Positions 53,770-62,892 of a stretch of DNA of 64,000 nucleotides are shown in pieces; the first letter of the stretch is position 1; every line of letters starts with the position of its first letter. Below the pieces are notes generated by a model. That model had not been told where the DNA came from. It saw nothing but the letters and a program-made list of their open reading frames with translations, and did no database searches. The DNA is from Nonomuraea dietziae (GTDB taxonomy: Bacteria; Actinomycetota; Actinomycetes; Streptosporangiales; Streptosporangiaceae). The stretch spans positions 5,270,001-5,334,000 of the forward strand of contig NZ_JACIBV010000001.1 of the NCBI RefSeq assembly GCF_014195505.1, given 5' to 3'. The translations under genes and the position numbers were made by a program.

Positions 53770-54207
53770 ATGCTCAAGGAGACATTCGCTGCCGGAGTGC
53801 TGGTAGCCGCGACCCTGGTGCCCTCGGCCTCCACGCAGGTTCAGCCTGCCGAGATCCGTGCCTTCAGCGCACCCGTCGCCTCCACGCTCACCACTTGCGC
53901 CTCCGTCGAAGGCAAGCCATGTGAATGGGTGAAGGGCAAGAAGAAGAGGTGCCTGTGGTGCAAGACGAAGAAGGGCGAATACAAGAAGAGGTACTGCGAG
54001 CCGAAGAAGCGAGGCGACACAGGCGACAAGCCCAAGGAGGAGCCCAAGAAACCCGAGGAGCCGAAGAAGCCCGAAGCGCCCAAGGGGCAGGTTTTCTGTG
54101 GCCCCGCGGTCGAGAAAGACGGGACCCCCTGCACGAGATGCCTGGATGCGGGTGGAAAGATCACCGAGACCACCTGCAAGGGGGAAAAGGTGGGAGACCC
54201 TCCCTGA
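53770..54207 (+). CDS. Secreted lysine- and cysteine-rich protein
   Basis: A 145-residue protein with a weak signal peptide (KETFAAGVLVAATLVPSAST). The mature part has four pairs of cysteines (GKPCEWVKGKKKRCLWCKTK, CEPKKR; then CGPAVEKDGTPCTRCLDAGG, CKG) flanking a Lys/Pro/Glu-rich hinge GDKPKEEPKKPEEPKK. The two Cys modules look like an internal duplication. A secreted cationic small protein is the safest description; no family is recognised and codon use is less GC-biased than around it. Confidence 0.55.
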   Translation: MLKETFAAGVLVAATLVPSASTQVQPAEIRAFSAPVASTLTTCASVEGKPCEWVKGKKKRCLWCKTKKGEYKKRYCEPKKRGDTGDKPKEEPKKPEEPKKPEAPKGQVFCGPAVEKDGTPCTRCLDAGGKITETTCKGEKVGDPP

Positions 54208-54308
54208 AGCGGATAGACGGGCTGATCACCACAACCAGCACCGTCACCACCAGGGTTTCGCCTGCTGTCTCCAGTGCCGCGGTTCGCGGTCAGCGCCGAC
54301 CTACGTGT

Positions 54309-55676
54309 TCAGCGGCGGGCGCGTTCGAGGGCGTCCCAGAAGCCGCGGCGTAGCGCGTGCCGTACCTCGTCGTGCAGGAGGAAGTCGATGGGCAGCGACG
54401 AGCCCTGCAGCAGCCGCGCCTCCAGGTCGGACGGCATGCGGGGCTTGCGGGCCAGCACCGCCTCCAGCCACAGCGCGGGCGCGTCCCTGGCGACGGACTC
54501 GCCGAAGTCGTGCCCCTCCTTGTGCGCGGCCTTCACCGCGTCGGCCAGGGTCGTGGCGGCTCCCGCGGTGGCGGGGGCGACGACGGGGGCGGGCTGCGGA
54601 CCGGTGTAGGCGCCGAGCGGGGCGGGCTGGTAGGTGCCGCCGCTGGAGGGGGAGGGGAACTGGCCGGTGGTCTGCATGAGCCCTGTCGGGCTGTGCGTGA
54701 CCTGCGGAGGCTGCTGGGACTGCGGCTGGGGAGCGGGGGGCGCGGGCTGCTGTTGCTGCGGAGCGGACGGCGGGTCGGCCTGGTAGCTCGGATAGGCCGG
54801 CAGCGCGGGCGGCGGAGAGCTCTGCCCGCGACCCTGTGAGGGCGAAAGCGGCTGGCCCTGCGAGGGCGAGAGCTGCTGGCCGTGCGAGGGCGAGAGCGGC
54901 TGGCTCTGTGAGGGGGGAAGGGGCTGGCCCTGCGAGGGCGGGAGCGGCTGGCCCTGTGAAGGGGGAAGCGGCTGGCCCTGCGTGGGCGCGTTGGCCAGGT
55001 GGGCGGCGGAGTGGCTGCCCGGCTGGACGACGGGAGAAGAGGACTGCTGGAGCGAGGGCTGCGGGCTCGGCGGCAGCGCGTGGGTGGCCTGGCCGTTGCT
55101 GACCGGCTGTGCGCCGTTGGAGGCGTCGGTGGAGCCGGTGACCAGGTTGACGTAGGGCCGCAGGTGCCCGCCGCCGATCTCGATGAGGTCGTCGGACTCC
55201 TGTCGCAGCGATCGCGACACCGCCCAGCCGCCGTCGGCGGCGATGTGCACCACGGTGACGCGGATGCCGAGGTCCTGCGCGTCGCAGACGACCTGGGCGA
55301 GGTCCTCGTCGCCGCTGACCACGACCGCGTCGCAGATGGCGCTGTTGCGCGCGAGGGTCATCAGGTCGCGGTGCACCTGGGCGTCGACGCCCTCGCGGCG
55401 ACCCGGCCTGATGCGCGACAGGCGCAGCTTGAGCCCGGGGATGTCGGCGAGCACGTCGTGCTCGGGCGTGCGCCTGCCCTCGACGGTGGCCTCGTACCAG
55501 TAGCAGCGCAGCAGCGGCAGGCCCGTGCGCTCGCGCGACAGGTTGGACATCAGTTGCAGCAGCCCCGGGTAGTCCCAGGAGACGGCTTCTCGATGGCGGG
55601 TCCCATGTACAGCCATCGCGCCATCGGACAGCAGATAGCCAGCGTCGACGAACAGCGCGCAGCGATCCACTGACAC
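54309..55676 (-). CDS. NYN-domain (PIN-like) ribonuclease with disordered repeat region
   Basis: A 455-residue protein from GTG 55676 with ribosome site AAAGGGGC. Residues 1-165 are a NYN/LabA-like domain: CALFVDAGYLLSDG, EGVDAQVHRDLMTLARN and VVVSGDEDLAQVVCDA, supplying the acidic residues of PIN-like nucleases. Residues about 180-375 are low complexity with seven S-Q-G-Q-P-L-x-P repeats. The C-terminus (SVARDAPALWLEAVLARKPR) is a folded helical domain. A role in RNA turnover is inferred. Confidence 0.83.
   Translation of the reverse strand: MSVDRCALFVDAGYLLSDGAMAVHGTRHREAVSWDYPGLLQLMSNLSRERTGLPLLRCYWYEATVEGRRTPEHDVLADIPGLKLRLSRIRPGRREGVDAQVHRDLMTLARNSAICDAVVVSGDEDLAQVVCDAQDLGIRVTVVHIAADGGWAVSRSLRQESDDLIEIGGGHLRPYVNLVTGSTDASNGAQPVSNGQATHALPPSPQPSLQQSSSPVVQPGSHSAAHLANAPTQGQPLPPSQGQPLPPSQGQPLPPSQSQPLSPSHGQQLSPSQGQPLSPSQGRGQSSPPPALPAYPSYQADPPSAPQQQQPAPPAPQPQSQQPPQVTHSPTGLMQTTGQFPSPSSGGTYQPAPLGAYTGPQPAPVVAPATAGAATTLADAVKAAHKEGHDFGESVARDAPALWLEAVLARKPRMPSDLEARLLQGSSLPIDFLLHDEVRHALRRGFWDALERARR
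54831..54985 (-). repeat. 24-bp coding repeats in the NYN protein gene
   Basis: Six to seven tandem units encode SQGQPL-x-P variants (PPSQGQPLPPSQGQPL is typical). The DNA period is 24 bp and units differ at silent and a few replacement sites. Proline and glutamine dominate, so the segment is a flexible linker. Confidence 0.8.
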
Positions 55677-55843
55677 CGCCCCTTTCTCGTGGCCCGACCC
55701 CTACCGGCTCTGCACCGCCAGAGCCGGACTCGGCGGCCCTCTCTCAGGGTAATGAAGCATCTGATCGTTCGAGGGTGAATCCCGGCGAAACGGCGATACG
55801 CCGTCGGATTCCCGCAGACCGTACCAGTTTGTCCTGTTCGGGG

Positions 55844-58192
55844 TCACGACCTGGCGCGGACGCTCACGGCAGCCACACCGAACAGCACGACATCTGTCTT
55901 CGTGGAGATTCTCAGCGTTGGTTCCTCCCCCAGTGTGGCGGTGAACGAGTCGACGTCGACCCCGAATGTCAATCCTGTGGCCCCGTTGGACGAACTGTCG
56001 AAGACGTTGCCCGCGTCGCGGTCGCCCCCGAGAGGGGTGCCGGCCGAGACCCTGTCGCCTCGGAGGTCGGCGTCGCCCTCCCAGGTGACCAGCTCGATGT
56101 CGGCGGGGCTCGCGGCCGGGATCAGCCCGCCCAGCGGCAGCTCGATGCGCGGATCGTCGCCGCCGACGACCGTGGCCGTGTCGAGGATGACCGCCTGGCT
56201 GTAGGGCCTGCGGGGGTCGGTCGCGATCACCACCAGGCTCCAGCCCGCGTGCTCGGAGATCCCCTCCTTCATCGGCGCGTCGGCCGCCCACCACAGCCCC
56301 TTGCCCCTGCTGTCGCTGACGTACTGCGTGACGTCGGCGAAGGCCTGGTAGCCGGGGCCGGCGGGAAGCTCCCTTCGCATGACCCTGTCGGGCATGATCG
56401 TGCGGTAGCGCCTGACGCCGGGGGCCCTGAACTTGATCGGCCCCGTCATCTTGGCTGTCGCCGACCAGTAGAGCCCCGCCCACACGACCCGTCCGCCGCT
56501 CGGCAGCTCCAGGCGGGCGCCGCTGGAGGACTTCGTGGCCAGGACCTTGTCGGCGTCGAGCGGCCGCATGGGCCACAGGTCGTTGTCGCGCCTGCCGCCG
56601 TCCCTCAGCGCGCCCGCCTCCCCGCAGCCGTTGCGGTCGCCTGGGCAGGTCAGCAGCGTGTTGCCGACCGCCTTGACGACCACCTTCCCGTCGGTGGCGA
56701 AGCGGGCGGGCGCGCCTTCCGCCTTCACGCCCGCGCTCGCGCTGGCCCTGACGCTGACCCCGCCCGAGGAGATCCGTACGGCGGGACCGGCTCCTTCCGG
56801 CGCGTGCGCGGCCACGACCACACGCAGGAAGACGGCTGTCGCCCCGCCCGCGGCGAGCGGCCCTCTGACACACCTGGCGCCGTCGCCCTCCGGTCGGCAG
56901 GACCAGCCGTCGACCGTGCCCACGGGCTCGGTCAGGCCCACGGAGCCGCCCTTCGTCTGCGCGGGGATCAGCGAGACGCCCTGCGGCAGGTCGACCGTCG
57001 CGACGAGCTCCTCGCTGGCAGCCCTGCCGCTGTTGCGCAGCCGTACCGCCACCATGCCGGGCTGCGCCTTCACCAGCGCGCCGAGGGGATGGATGGTGGC
57101 GCTCAGCCGGGCCTTGCCCTGCTTGCCGGCCTGGCTGGGCGGGGGCCGCTCGGTCGGCGGCGTCGGTCGCGGCTCGGGTTTCGGTCTGGGCGGCTCGGGG
57201 CGCGTCTCGGGCTGGGCGGGAGGCGGCTGCGCCACGACCGTGGGCAGCGCCTGGGGAGGTGGCAGCGGCTTCTGGTCGGAGACCAGCATGACCACCACGG
57301 CCGCGGCGATCGCCGCGGCCGTGCCTCCCGCCGCCGCGGCCTGCTGGCTCCTCGGCGCCCGCCTGATCCAGCCGAGCGCGTAAAGGATGCCGCCGCCCGT
57401 CGCGCCGCCCGCCTTGGCCAGGCCCGCGACGTAGGCGGCGAAGGCGGGCCCGACGAACAGCGGGCCGATGATGACGCGCAGGCCCTGGTTGACGTCGGCC
57501 AGTTCGAGGAAGACCGAGCGGCACTCGGCGCAGGCGTCGATGTGATCGTCGACGCTCTTGCTCTCGCGCCTGGCGAGCCCGCCCCGCACGTACGCGCCCA
57601 TCCTGCCGAGCACCGGCCTGCACTCCTGGAGGGGCGCTCCGGCCAGGTGCATCTGCAGGTAGGCCTGGCGCAACCCCTCGCGGGCCCGGTAGGCCAGCGC
57701 CGCCACCCCGTTGGGCGACAGGCCGAGCATGGGCGCGACGTCGGCGGGCTTGGCGTTCTCGACCTCGGTGTGCCACAGCACCAGGCGCCATCGCTCGGGC
57801 AGGGAGAGGAAAGCCTTGGCGATCAGCGACTTCTCCAGCCCGGTCAGCGCGGGGTCGACGAACGGCACACCGGGGTCGAACACCTCGATCTCCCCCGTGG
57901 TCACCTGGCGGCTCTCGACCCTGCCCCTGTCGTAGATCGTGCGGCGCACCACGGTCAGCAGGTACGGCCTGAAGGCCGCCTCGGGGCCGCCGCCCCGCCC
58001 GACCAGCTCAATGATCTTGGTGAAGGACTCGGCGACCACGTCCTCCACCACCTCCTCACCCCTGACCAGCTGGCGGGCGAGCGAGCGGGCGGCACCGACG
58101 TGACGCTCCCAGAGCTCTCCGAACGCAGCGGCATTGCCTCTTCGCGCTGATTCGAGGAGATGCGCATCACTTTGCGGCAGTTCGACACTCAT
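55844..58192 (-). CDS. ECF-type sigma factor fused to zinc-finger, membrane helix and extracellular domain
   Basis: A 782-residue protein. Residues about 10-80 are a sigma-70 region 2 (WERHVGAARSLARQLVRGEE, VAESFTKIIELV) and about 115-180 region 4 (LSLPERWRLVLWHTEVENAK, LGLSPNGVAALAYRAREGLR). His217, Cys221 and Cys224 (DDHIDACAECR) form an anti-sigma type HC2 zinc finger. A membrane helix is at about 288-304, a Pro-rich linker to about 360, and the remaining 420 residues are outside the cell with DUF11-like and carbohydrate-binding-like beta patterns. The frame is continuous across all parts. It resembles the membrane-bound ECF groups described for Streptomyces; the extracellular ligand is unknown. 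Confidence 0.85.
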   Translation of the reverse strand: MSVELPQSDAHLLESARRGNAAAFGELWERHVGAARSLARQLVRGEEVVEDVVAESFTKIIELVGRGGGPEAAFRPYLLTVVRRTIYDRGRVESRQVTTGEIEVFDPGVPFVDPALTGLEKSLIAKAFLSLPERWRLVLWHTEVENAKPADVAPMLGLSPNGVAALAYRAREGLRQAYLQMHLAGAPLQECRPVLGRMGAYVRGGLARRESKSVDDHIDACAECRSVFLELADVNQGLRVIIGPLFVGPAFAAYVAGLAKAGGATGGGILYALGWIRRAPRSQQAAAAGGTAAAIAAAVVVMLVSDQKPLPPPQALPTVVAQPPPAQPETRPEPPRPKPEPRPTPPTERPPPSQAGKQGKARLSATIHPLGALVKAQPGMVAVRLRNSGRAASEELVATVDLPQGVSLIPAQTKGGSVGLTEPVGTVDGWSCRPEGDGARCVRGPLAAGGATAVFLRVVVAAHAPEGAGPAVRISSGGVSVRASASAGVKAEGAPARFATDGKVVVKAVGNTLLTCPGDRNGCGEAGALRDGGRRDNDLWPMRPLDADKVLATKSSSGARLELPSGGRVVWAGLYWSATAKMTGPIKFRAPGVRRYRTIMPDRVMRRELPAGPGYQAFADVTQYVSDSRGKGLWWAADAPMKEGISEHAGWSLVVIATDPRRPYSQAVILDTATVVGGDDPRIELPLGGLIPAASPADIELVTWEGDADLRGDRVSAGTPLGGDRDAGNVFDSSSNGATGLTFGVDVDSFTATLGEEPTLRISTKTDVVLFGVAAVSVRARS

Positions 58193-58317
58193 AGTGACCT
58201 CACGATTACCTGGAGTTGCCGCTCGAATCATTCCTCATTCCGCGTCATGACTAACCCCAAAGCCAGTCTTTGTATCGAGAGGAGGAGTGGCGCTCCCTTG
58301 CCGGCGCCGCGCAGCAC

Positions 58318-58974
58318 ATGGACGACGACACCCAGGATCTGCGCGCGCAGTGGCGCGAAGGGAGTTTGGCCACCGGGTGGGCGATGCCCGACGACTGGTG
58401 GACACCCGCTGTCGAGCAGGCGATCAAGGCCGTGAACAGGGGCCACGGCCTGACCCGCGCCTGCATGGCCCTCGGCGACGCCCGCGCCCGAGCGGGCGTG
58501 GGCATCGCCGAGGGCATGACCGACCTGGCCGCGCTCTTCCGCCTCCTCGGGGGCGCGGACCCGCCGCTGGCGGCGCTGCGCTCGTTCGCCACGGGCTGGG
58601 CCGAGGCAGGCTTCGCGCCGATCGGCGAACTGCGCTGCGAGGACCCGCTCACCGGCCTGGTCAGCGTGGCCTACCTGCGCACCAGGCTGGCCGAGATCTA
58701 CCGTGAGGGCACCGCTCGCCTGCACTGCCTCGTCGTGGTCACCGTGACCGTCGCCGACACGTGGGAGCGCGTCGCCGCGCTGCTGCACGTGGCGGCCCTG
58801 CTGCGGGAGGTCTTCCCGCTGGGCGACACCCTCGTACGGCTGGGCCACGACCGGGCGGCGGCGCTGACGACCAGGCCGAGGACCAGGCGGCTGCGCGACG
58901 CGGGCGTCGTCGAGATCGTCGCGCTCCCCGACCGCTACCGCGACGCACTGGCGACTTTAAGCTTGTGGACATGA
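58318..58974 (+). CDS. Degenerate GGDEF-domain protein coupled to pyrE
   Basis: About 218 residues from ATG 58318; an earlier TTG at 58270 is also in frame. The N-terminal 100 residues are helical. Residues 109-200 read DPLTGLVSVAYLRTRLAEIY and later VAALLREVFPLGDTLVRLGH, then DRAAALT, which is the GGDEF fold with RLGHDRAA in place of R-x-GGDEF. Active diguanylate cyclases need GG[DE]EF, so no catalysis is expected. Its TGA overlaps the ATG of pyrE. Confidence 0.6.
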   Translation: MDDDTQDLRAQWREGSLATGWAMPDDWWTPAVEQAIKAVNRGHGLTRACMALGDARARAGVGIAEGMTDLAALFRLLGGADPPLAALRSFATGWAEAGFAPIGELRCEDPLTGLVSVAYLRTRLAEIYREGTARLHCLVVVTVTVADTWERVAALLHVAALLREVFPLGDTLVRLGHDRAAALTTRPRTRRLRDAGVVEIVALPDRYRDALATLSLWT

Positions 58975-59510
58975 CTGACCGCGAGAACCTGCTGGCCGAG
59001 ATCCAGAAGAAGGCCGTCGTGCACGGCAGAGTCGTGCTCTCCTCGGGCCTCGAGGCCGACTTCTACCTCGACCTGCGGCGCATCACCCTCGACGGAGTGG
59101 CGGCGCCGATCGTCGGCAGGGTCATGCTCGACCTGACCTCCGACCTCGACTACGTTGCGGTCGGCGGGCTCACGCTGGGCGCCGACCCGGTGGCGGTGGC
59201 CATGGTGCACGCGGCAGCGGCGCGGGGCCGTACCCTCGACGCCTTCGTGGTGCGCAAGGCGCAGAAGGCGCACGGCATGCAGCGCAGGATCGAGGGCCCC
59301 GACATCAAGGGCCGCAGGGTGCTCGTCGTCGAGGACACCTCCACCACCGGCGGCTCTCCGCTGACCGCCGTCGCCGCCGCCCGCGAGGCGGGCGCCGAGG
59401 TGGTCGCCGTCGCCACGATCGTCGAGCGGGGCGCGGCGCCGAGAATGGCCGAGGAGGGCCTCGAGTACCGCAGCGCCTTCACCCTGCCGGACCTGGGGTT
59501 GCCCGGCTGA
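58971..59510 (+). CDS. pyrE: Orotate phosphoribosyltransferase
   Basis: A 179-residue enzyme of pyrimidine synthesis, making OMP from orotate and phosphoribosyl pyrophosphate. The PRPP motif is VLVVEDTSTTGGSPLTAV, and GLEADFYLDLRRITLDG and VVRKAQKAHGMQRRIEG are typical of actinobacterial PyrE. The ATG at 58971 overlaps the stop of the preceding gene. It is linked with DedA and fructose-bisphosphate aldolase, as I remember for the Mycobacterium fba region, and overlaps the convergent gene by 32 bp. Confidence 0.94.
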   Translation: MTDRENLLAEIQKKAVVHGRVVLSSGLEADFYLDLRRITLDGVAAPIVGRVMLDLTSDLDYVAVGGLTLGADPVAVAMVHAAAARGRTLDAFVVRKAQKAHGMQRRIEGPDIKGRRVLVVEDTSTTGGSPLTAVAAAREAGAEVVAVATIVERGAAPRMAEEGLEYRSAFTLPDLGLPG

Positions 59511-59913
59511 CGGTGAAAGCCTCCTGCTGGCCTGGCCTGCCCCTTGGCCTGGGCGTGCCGTTCACCGTGACCTCGACCGTGCTCGTGTCGCCGATGGCGA
59601 CGTCGAGCTCGGGCTCGTAGTAGACGATCTCCTCGCCCCTGGTCAGGTCACGGTCGTTGAGCACGTCCCCGCCGGGCACCCGCACCAGCACCACGGGGCA
59701 GATCTCCGCCACACACGTGATCCTGAGCGTCGCCGTCCTCTCCGTGGGCGCCGCGCTCGGGGTCGCGGACGCCGTGGGGGCCGGGGTCTCCGTCGAGAGG
59801 GTGCCGACCAGCGCGCGACCTCCGACGAAGACGAGCGCCAGCAGGAGGGCGGCCCCCAGCCCGATCAGCACCAGGCGGGCCGCCCCCATCGGGTCGGACC
59901 GATGGCGCCCCAT
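59479..59913 (-). CDS. Membrane-anchored hypothetical protein
   Basis: A 144-residue protein with one N-terminal membrane helix (ARLVLIGLGAALLLALVFVG), a Pro/Thr/Ala linker (TETPAPTASATPSAAPTE) and a small extracellular domain with one disulfide candidate (ITCVAEICPVVLVRVPGGDV). The C-terminus resembles an immunoglobulin-like strand pair. It overlaps pyrE tail to tail. No function is known. Confidence 0.6.
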   Translation of the reverse strand: MGRHRSDPMGAARLVLIGLGAALLLALVFVGGRALVGTLSTETPAPTASATPSAAPTERTATLRITCVAEICPVVLVRVPGGDVLNDRDLTRGEEIVYYEPELDVAIGDTSTVEVTVNGTPRPRGRPGQQEAFTVSRATPGPAG

Positions 59914-59943
59914 AGTCGGAGGGTAGCCAACGCCGGCGGAGGT

Positions 59944-60639
59944 CTACGGGACGCGGTGGTGCTTGCCCTGCGGCACGGGAATCTGGTGACCGCCGTTCCT
60001 GCGGCTCTTGACGACCTCGACGATGATCGGGATGACCGAGATCAGCACGATGAGGAAGACGCCGGGCAGGATGTACTTGTCGATCTTGTCGGGGTCGACC
60101 TGGCTGCCCAGGAAGTGCCCGATGAACAGCATGCTCTCGACCCAGAACACACCGCCGATCACGTTCCACAGGAAGAACGTGCGCGCGGGCATCTCCAGCA
60201 CGCCCGCGACCGGGTTCATGAACGTGCGGACGATCGGCACGAAGCGTGCGATCACCACGGCCTTGGCGGGGCCGAACTTCTCGAAGTAGTACTCGGCCTT
60301 GTCGACGTGCTCACGCTTGAACAACCGCGAGTCGGGCTTGTCGAAGAGTTTGCGGCCCACCTTCGCGCCGATCAGATGTCCCAGCTGCGCACCGGCGACG
60401 GCGCACAGCGGGGTGCCGATGACCAGCACGGGAAACGACAGCGCCTCGATGCCGATGCCCTTGGCCGCCGCGGCGGAGCTGAAGATGCCCGCGGCCACGA
60501 GCAGCGAGTCACCCGGCAGGAAGAAACCGATCAGCAGACCCGTCTCCGCGAAGATGATGGCGAGCACGCCGATCGTGGCGAAGGCGCCGAGCATGGTGAG
60601 CCACCACTGCGGGTCCACGAGGTCCAAGAGCGATTCCAC
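59944..60639 (-). CDS. DedA/SNARE-associated family membrane protein
   Basis: A 231-residue protein from GTG 60637 with five to six hydrophobic segments. The family signature FAETGLLIGFFLPGDSLLVA near residue 30, GTPLCAVAGAQLGHLIGAKV, then KFGPAKAVVIARFVPIVRTF with conserved Arg/Pro, and MPARTFFLWNVIGGVFWVE are all visible. DedA proteins are lipid (undecaprenyl-phosphate-type) flippases or membrane homeostasis factors. It is divergent from fbaA. Confidence 0.9.
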   Translation of the reverse strand: MESLLDLVDPQWWLTMLGAFATIGVLAIIFAETGLLIGFFLPGDSLLVAAGIFSSAAAAKGIGIEALSFPVLVIGTPLCAVAGAQLGHLIGAKVGRKLFDKPDSRLFKREHVDKAEYYFEKFGPAKAVVIARFVPIVRTFMNPVAGVLEMPARTFFLWNVIGGVFWVESMLFIGHFLGSQVDPDKIDKYILPGVFLIVLISVIPIIVEVVKSRRNGGHQIPVPQGKHHRVP

Positions 60640-60776
60640 GCGGAGAGCCTACCGGGACGGCAGGGTGCCGGTACGTGCCGTCGCCTGCATCAAGGGCGCG
60701 TTGTCACTACCACGGCGGGTAGTGAGCCGGAATACTGGGCTCCGCGAAAGCCGTACATACCCCAGGGAGATGAGCC

Positions 60777-61790
60777 ATGCCTATCGCGACTCCAGAGGTC
60801 TACGCCGAGATGCTCGACAGGGCGAAAGCGGGCGGCTTCGCCTACCCGGCGATCAACGTGACCTCCTCGCAGACGTTGAACGCCGCCCTGCGCGGATTCG
60901 CCGAGGCTGAGAGCGACGGGATCGTCCAGATCTCCACCGGCGGCGCCGACTTCCTCTCCGGCACCACGGTGAAGGACATGGTGGCCGGCTCCGTGGCCCT
61001 TGCCGAGTACGCGAGGGTGGTGGCCAGGAACTACCCGGTGAACGTGGCCCTGCACACCGACCACTGTCCGAAGGACAAGCTCGACGGCTTCATGCGGCCG
61101 CTGATCGAGCTCTCCCTCGAGCGCGGCGGCGACCCCATCTTCAACTCCCACATGTGGGACGGCTCGGCCGTACCGCTGGACGAGAACCTCTCGATCGCGC
61201 GAGAGCTGCTCGAGAAGTGCCACCGCGCCAACATCATCATGGAGATGGAGATCGGCGTCGTCGGCGGCGAGGAGGACGGCGTCGTCGGCGAGATCAACGA
61301 GAAGCTCTACACGACGCCCGAGGACGCGCTGGCCACCGCCGAGGCCGTGGGCGTCGGCGAGCAGGGGAGGTACATGCTGGCCGCCACGTTCGGCAACGTG
61401 CACGGCGTCTACAAGCCGGGTCACGTGAAGCTGCGTCCGCCGGTGCTCAAGGACATCCAGGACGCCGTGGGCGCGAAGTACGGCAAGGACAAGCCGTTCG
61501 ACCTGGTCTTCCACGGCGGCTCGGGCTCCCTCCTCGAGGAGATCCACGAGGCGATCTCCTACGGCGTGGTGAAGATGAACATCGACACCGACACGCAGTA
61601 CGCCTTCACCAGGCCGATCGCGGACCACATGTTCCGCAACTACGACGGGGTGCTGAAGGTCGACGGGGACGTCGGGAACAAGAAGGTCTACGACCCCCGC
61701 TCGTACGGCAAGTCGGCGGAGACGGCGATGGCGGCCCGCATCGTCCAGGCCTGCCAGGACCTGAAGTCGGCGGGCACCAGGCTCGGCTGA
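60777..61790 (+). CDS. fbaA: Class II fructose-bisphosphate aldolase
   Basis: A 337-residue zinc enzyme of glycolysis and gluconeogenesis. Zinc and substrate residues are visible in ALHTDHCPKDKLDG, EMEIGVVGGEEDGVVGE, ATFGNVHGVYKPG and FHGGSGS, followed by GVVKMNIDTDTQYAF. Class IIA length matches the E. coli and mycobacterial enzymes. A strong terminator follows. Linkage to DedA and DUF3151 is conserved. Confidence 0.96.
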   Translation: MPIATPEVYAEMLDRAKAGGFAYPAINVTSSQTLNAALRGFAEAESDGIVQISTGGADFLSGTTVKDMVAGSVALAEYARVVARNYPVNVALHTDHCPKDKLDGFMRPLIELSLERGGDPIFNSHMWDGSAVPLDENLSIARELLEKCHRANIIMEMEIGVVGGEEDGVVGEINEKLYTTPEDALATAEAVGVGEQGRYMLAATFGNVHGVYKPGHVKLRPPVLKDIQDAVGAKYGKDKPFDLVFHGGSGSLLEEIHEAISYGVVKMNIDTDTQYAFTRPIADHMFRNYDGVLKVDGDVGNKKVYDPRSYGKSAETAMAARIVQACQDLKSAGTRLG

Positions 61791-61801
61791 CCTCCAGGAC
61801 C

Positions 61802-61847
61802 TCAGAGGGCGGCACGGGGAGCAGGGCTCTCCCGTGCCGCCCTCTGA
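61802..61847 (+). terminator. Terminator after fbaA
   Basis: A 17-bp perfect stem (61802-61818 with 61831-61847) and 12-nt loop begins 12 bases after the stop. Confidence 0.85.
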
Positions 61848-61941
61848 CGTGTGGCCGGCCTAGCCGGCGGTGCCGCGTGTTGCCGGCCGGGTTCGGAGGT
61901 CACTCACGGTGCCTCGTCTCCGGGAGTGGGGGTGAAGCGAG

Positions 61942-62787
61942 TCAGGAGCGGCGAACCAGGATGTCTCCGTAGCGGGTGCGGGCGCGCACCTCGACCGTCT
62001 CTTCGGCCTGGCGCGGGCCGTCGTGGGCGGCGGTCAGCGGGACGTCGATGGAGCCGAAGTGGGAGTCGAGGTCCAGCCAGGCGGCGGTGCCCTGCCTGAC
62101 GCCGACCTCGAGGTCGCCTCTGCCCGAGTCGAGGACGACCGCGCCGCGCACCACCTCGCCGATGCTGACGCTGCCGTACGCCGTCTTGGCCGCCGCGCTC
62201 TCCAGCACCCTGCCGACCGTGATGTCGCCGTAGGCCGTGCGCAACCGCAGGCCCCCGCTGATCTGGCCGAGCCTGATGTTGCCGTTGGAGGTCTTGAGCA
62301 CGGCCGTGCCGTCGATCTCGCGGATGTCGATCTCACCGTTGGAAGTGGTCACGTCGACATGGCCGACCGCCCTGCGCACGGAGATGTCGCCGTCGGCGGT
62401 GGACAGCCGCAGCTTGCCGGTCTCGTCGAGCATGATGTCGCCCGAGGCGGTGGTGAGGGAGCAGGCGCCCAGCCGGCCCTGGCAACGGAAGTCCGCGGCG
62501 GCGTCGGCGTCGACCTTGGAGCCCGTCGGCAGATCGAGCGTCACCTCGATCGAGCCACCCCACCCGAGGGGCGGACGGGGCCTGCTCCTTGGCGACTTCA
62601 CCAGCAGTCTGCCTCCGGCGTACTCGACCCTTGTCTGCTCGGCCGCGCTGATGTCGGCGTCGTCGGCGGCATCGCGCGGCCGCACCTCCACGACGGTGTC
62701 GGTGCGGTCACCGGCCCTGATCCTGACCGTGCCGGCCCAGATCTCGATGACAGCGGAGATCGGTTCAGGGGTGTCGAAGGCAGGCAT
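61942..62787 (-). CDS. DUF4097-family beta-repeat protein
   Basis: A 281-residue protein composed of many short strands in a right-handed beta-helix pattern; repeats such as LRLSTADGDISVRRAVGHVD, then VTTSNGEIDIREIDGTAVLK, follow the G-x-I/V-x-[LV] ladder. The family (adhesin-like DUF4097/DUF2807) is widespread; no signal peptide is present, so it is cytoplasmic here. It follows the RHH-type gene by 105 bp and is probably its operon partner. Confidence 0.85.
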   Translation of the reverse strand: MPAFDTPEPISAVIEIWAGTVRIRAGDRTDTVVEVRPRDAADDADISAAEQTRVEYAGGRLLVKSPRSRPRPPLGWGGSIEVTLDLPTGSKVDADAAADFRCQGRLGACSLTTASGDIMLDETGKLRLSTADGDISVRRAVGHVDVTTSNGEIDIREIDGTAVLKTSNGNIRLGQISGGLRLRTAYGDITVGRVLESAAAKTAYGSVSIGEVVRGAVVLDSGRGDLEVGVRQGTAAWLDLDSHFGSIDVPLTAAHDGPRQAEETVEVRARTRYGDILVRRS

Positions 62788-62892
62788 GGCGTCCCCTCCT
62801 GGTGGGCTCGGCGGCGTTCGCGCCGCCGGGGCGAAGGTCGAGCGATGGGTACGGCCCGCGCCGGACGGGCGCGGCGCCCCGATGGCGGCGCA

